A stretch of 45,452 nt of DNA from an uncultured Pseudomonadota bacterium (GTDB taxonomy: Bacteria > Pseudomonadota > Gammaproteobacteria > Burkholderiales > Rhodocyclaceae): assembly GCA_946479855.1 (NCBI GenBank), contig CAMLHL010000014.1:1-45452 (forward strand), read 5' to 3'. Shown piece by piece: positions 43,653-45,452 of this stretch. The notes under the pieces were generated by a model, which searched no databases, was not told where the DNA came from, and worked only from the letters and a program-made list of their open reading frames with translations. A program made the translations under genes and the position numbers. Each line of letters starts with the position of its first letter. Positions within the stretch are counted from its first letter, which is position 1.

Positions 43653-44252
43653 GTGAATCCGTCGGGTCTTGAATCCCTGATCGAGGCGCTGCGCTGCCTG
43701 CCCGGTGTCGGGCCAAAGTCCGCGCAGCGCATGGCTTACCACCTTTTGCAGCGGGACCGCGCCGGAGCGCAGCGTCTGGGGGAATCGGTATTGCATGCCC
43801 TGCAGGCGATCCGGCATTGCCGACGCTGCAATACCTTCACCGAGGCCGAGGTCTGCGAGCGCTGCTCGTCGCCGCGCCGTGATCCAAGCCTCTTGTGCGT
43901 GGTCGAAACGCCGGTCGATATGAACATGATGGAGCAGACCCTGACCTTTCAGGGGCTCTATTACGTGCTGATGGGGCGGATTTCCCCGCTGGACGGCGTT
44001 GGTCCCCGTGAGCTCGGGCTTGACCGCCTGATGAGCCGTGCACTCGATGGCGTGGTCAGGGAGGTGATCCTGGCGACCAATTACACCAACGAAGGCGAGG
44101 CGACGGCGCATTACATCACCGCAATGCTCAAGCCGAAGGGTATCAGCGTGACGAGAATCGCGCGCGGGGTCCCGGTCGGCGGCGAGCTTGAGTATGTCGA
44201 TAGCGGCACGCTGGCGCAGGCGTTGCGGGAGCGCAAGGTCTGCAGCGGCTAA
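43653..44252 (+). CDS. recR: Recombination mediator RecR
   Basis: This is a 199-residue RecFOR pathway protein that helps load RecA on gapped DNA. The helix-hairpin-helix [18 protein letters not shown] is followed by the zinc finger [16 protein letters not shown]. The Toprim domain comes next ([32 protein letters not shown]), then the Walker-B-like end [15 protein letters not shown]. Length fits the family. It starts with GTG four bases after the ybaB stop, completing the dnaX-ybaB-recR operon. Confidence 0.97.
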   Translation: MNPSGLESLIEALRCLPGVGPKSAQRMAYHLLQRDRAGAQRLGESVLHALQAIRHCRRCNTFTEAEVCERCSSPRRDPSLLCVVETPVDMNMMEQTLTFQGLYYVLMGRISPLDGVGPRELGLDRLMSRALDGVVREVILATNYTNEGEATAHYITAMLKPKGISVTRIARGVPVGGELEYVDSGTLAQALRERKVCSG

Positions 44253-44261
44253 TGGCGGCTT

Positions 44262-44288
44262 TTGTCGGCGGCCCCGATGTCGTATAAT
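44262..44288 (+). promoter_or_regulatory. Promoter of the petABC operon
   Basis: A perfect TATAAT (44283-44288) lies about 50 bases before petA, with TTGTCG (44262-44267) 15 bases upstream. The spacing is short, but the -10 is the best in the window. AGGGG follows as the petA ribosome binding site. Confidence 0.6.
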
Positions 44289-44335
44289 TTAGCGTTTATT
44301 TTTCATCCCATCCAATTCCTTTAGGGGTCAGCGTT

Positions 44336-44932
44336 ATGAGCAATCAAGGAAAAGTGGACTGCGGACGGCGGCGTCTGGTCGTCGCGACCGCAGCCGTCGG
44401 CGGGGCGGGTGCGGTTGCCGCACTCGTGCCGTTCGTCTCCAGTTTGCTTCCATCCGAACGCGCCAAGGCAGCAGGCGCTCCGGTCGAAGTCGATATCAGC
44501 AAGCTCGAACCGGGTCAGATGATGACCGTCGAGTGGCGTGGCAAGCCGGTGTGGATCATCAACCGCACCAAAGATATGCTTGATACGCTGCCCAAGCTTG
44601 CCGATGCCGTGGCTGATCCCAAGTCCGAAAAAAATCAGCAGCCGGCCTATGCAAAGAACGATACCCGTTCGATCAAGCCGGAAATCATGGTGGTCGTCGG
44701 TATTTGTACGCACCTTGGCTGCTCGCCTTCGCAAAAGTTCAAGAAGGGCGCCGAAGAAGGCATGCCGGGCGAGTGGCTGGGCGGCTTCCTGTGCCCCTGC
44801 CACGGTTCGACCTTTGACTTCGCCGGACGTGTCTTCAAGGCGAAGCCTGCCCCGACCAACCTCGAAGTTCCGCCGCACGTGTATCTCACCGATACCCGTA
44901 TCCTGATCGGCGAAGACAAGAAGGGAGCATAA
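44336..44932 (+). CDS. petA: Ubiquinol-cytochrome c reductase Rieske iron-sulfur subunit
   Basis: This is the 198-residue [2Fe-2S] subunit of the cytochrome bc1 complex, which accepts an electron from ubiquinol on the periplasmic side. A Tat-type signal anchor (CGRRRLVVATAAVGGAGAVA) precedes the soluble domain. The cluster ligands are in CTHLGC and CPCHGS, and the Pro loop is in KAKPAPTNLEVPPH. AGGGG precedes ATG 44336. It begins the pet operon and is followed three bases later by petB. Confidence 0.97.
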   Translation: MSNQGKVDCGRRRLVVATAAVGGAGAVAALVPFVSSLLPSERAKAAGAPVEVDISKLEPGQMMTVEWRGKPVWIINRTKDMLDTLPKLADAVADPKSEKNQQPAYAKNDTRSIKPEIMVVVGICTHLGCSPSQKFKKGAEEGMPGEWLGGFLCPCHGSTFDFAGRVFKAKPAPTNLEVPPHVYLTDTRILIGEDKKGA

Positions 44933-44935
44933 GAA

Positions 44936-45452
44936 ATGGCTGCTGGCAATTTCGAAAAATACAAGTCCGACGGTTCGCTGGCTGGCAACGCTCTGGAGTG
45001 GCTTGATGCCCGCTTCCCGGCGACTTCCATGTGGAAGGGCCATCTGTCCGAGTACTACGCCCCGAAGAACTTCAATTTCTGGTATTTCTTTGGCTCCCTG
45101 GCCCTGCTGGTTCTGGTCATCCAGATCGTCACCGGCATCTTCCTGGTCATGCACTACAAGCCGGATGCCGCCCTGAACGCCAATGGTGTTCCGGTCGCCT
45201 TCGCCTCCGTCGAGTACATCATGCGCGATGTGTCGGGGGGCTGGCTGATTCGCTACATGCACTCGACGGGTGCTTCGGCCTTCTTCATCGTGGTCTATAT
45301 GCACATGTTCCGTGGCCTGCTCTACGGTTCCTATCGCAAGCCGCGTGAATTGACCTGGCTGTTCGGCGTGGCCATCTTCCTGTGCCTGATGGGTGAGGCC
45401 TTCTTCGGCTATCTGCTGCCCTGGGGCCAGATGTCCTATTGGGGCGCCCAGG
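44936..45452 (+). CDS. petB: Cytochrome b subunit of the bc1 complex, 5' part
   Basis: This is the first 172 residues of cytochrome b, cut by the window end. Visible are the N-terminal WKGHLSEYYAPKNFNFWYFFG, the first helix (LALLVLVIQIVTGIFLVMHY), the RDVSGGWLIRYMHSTGAS segment with a heme-ligand His, a second His in VVYMHMFRGLLYG, and FFGYLLPWGQMSYWGAQ, the Qo-site region. It starts three bases after petA. The C-terminal half and petC lie beyond the window. Confidence 0.96.
   Translation, partial: MAAGNFEKYKSDGSLAGNALEWLDARFPATSMWKGHLSEYYAPKNFNFWYFFGSLALLVLVIQIVTGIFLVMHYKPDAALNANGVPVAFASVEYIMRDVSGGWLIRYMHSTGASAFFIVVYMHMFRGLLYGSYRKPRELTWLFGVAIFLCLMGEAFFGYLLPWGQMSYWGAQ

Overview
The window reads as a stretch of betaproteobacterial chromosome, most like Rhodocyclales (Dechloromonas/Azonexus-type). 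The reasons are the high GC, the housekeeping order ffs-dnaX-ybaB-recR followed by petA-petB, a yhdP-nitrilase-tldD block, a sigma54-type type IV pilin promoter and a c-di-GMP LapD/LapG pair. No transposase, phage gene, CRISPR array, tRNA or rRNA gene was seen. Base composition is even apart from an AT-rich patch in front of the pilin gene and another in front of the RND adaptor gene.

Layout. 1-1490: end of sucC, sucD and a terminator (TCA cycle). 1505-3286: a TerC-type membrane protein and an ornithine cyclodeaminase-family enzyme with a structured leader. 3369-5825: a small upstream ORF, a PP2C phosphatase, an FHA protein and a metallo-beta-lactamase-fold hydrolase, in close order, with no kinase. 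5826-6701: AT-rich intergenic DNA, a sigma54-like promoter, a pilin gene and a double hairpin. 6817-10988 (minus): lapG-like, lapD-like and CYTH-CHAD triphosphatase genes, then an orphan OmpR-type regulator at 11119-11826. 12022-14993: a DUF3124 protein, a two-TM potassium channel with RCK domains and an MFS transporter. 15062-20869: RND adaptor, sulfide:quinone oxidoreductase (SQR), RND permease and a small DUF2892 membrane protein. 21033-22976: a PAS-GGDEF-EAL protein. 23038-25495: two tandem beta-hydroxyacid dehydrogenases and a YcgR-type PilZ protein joined by 4-base overlaps. 25545-28205 (minus): mtnA, a FucA-like aldolase and a DmeF-like CDF exporter, divergent from a methionine-type aminotransferase (28254-29411). 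29501-30768: mscL and a YXWGXW-repeat lipoprotein. 30779-33475 (minus): glnE. 33576-39752: yhdP, nitrilase, tldD. 39784-41291: a diheme cytochrome c and a double PilJ-N periplasmic protein. 41581-45452: SRP RNA, dnaX, ybaB, recR, petA and the start of petB.

Functional themes. C-di-GMP output recurs: a catalytically dead LapD-like receptor, an apparently intact GGDEF-EAL enzyme and a PilZ flagellar brake. Together with type IV pilin this suggests a switch between motile and attached life. Sulfur and energy metabolism appear in the SQR cluster, the cytochrome c and the bc1 complex. The least familiar assembly is the four-gene adaptor-SQR-RND-DUF2892 cluster. Its SQR keeps all three expected cysteines (C127, C159, C353). 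Related TTAGC-type inverted repeats lie at its promoter and just beyond its end, in front of the GGDEF-EAL gene. The mtnA-aldolase pair suggests a methylthioribose/deoxyribose salvage shunt.

All calls rest on reading motifs by eye. Family names are firm where motifs are quoted. Substrates of the transporters and pathway roles are inference.
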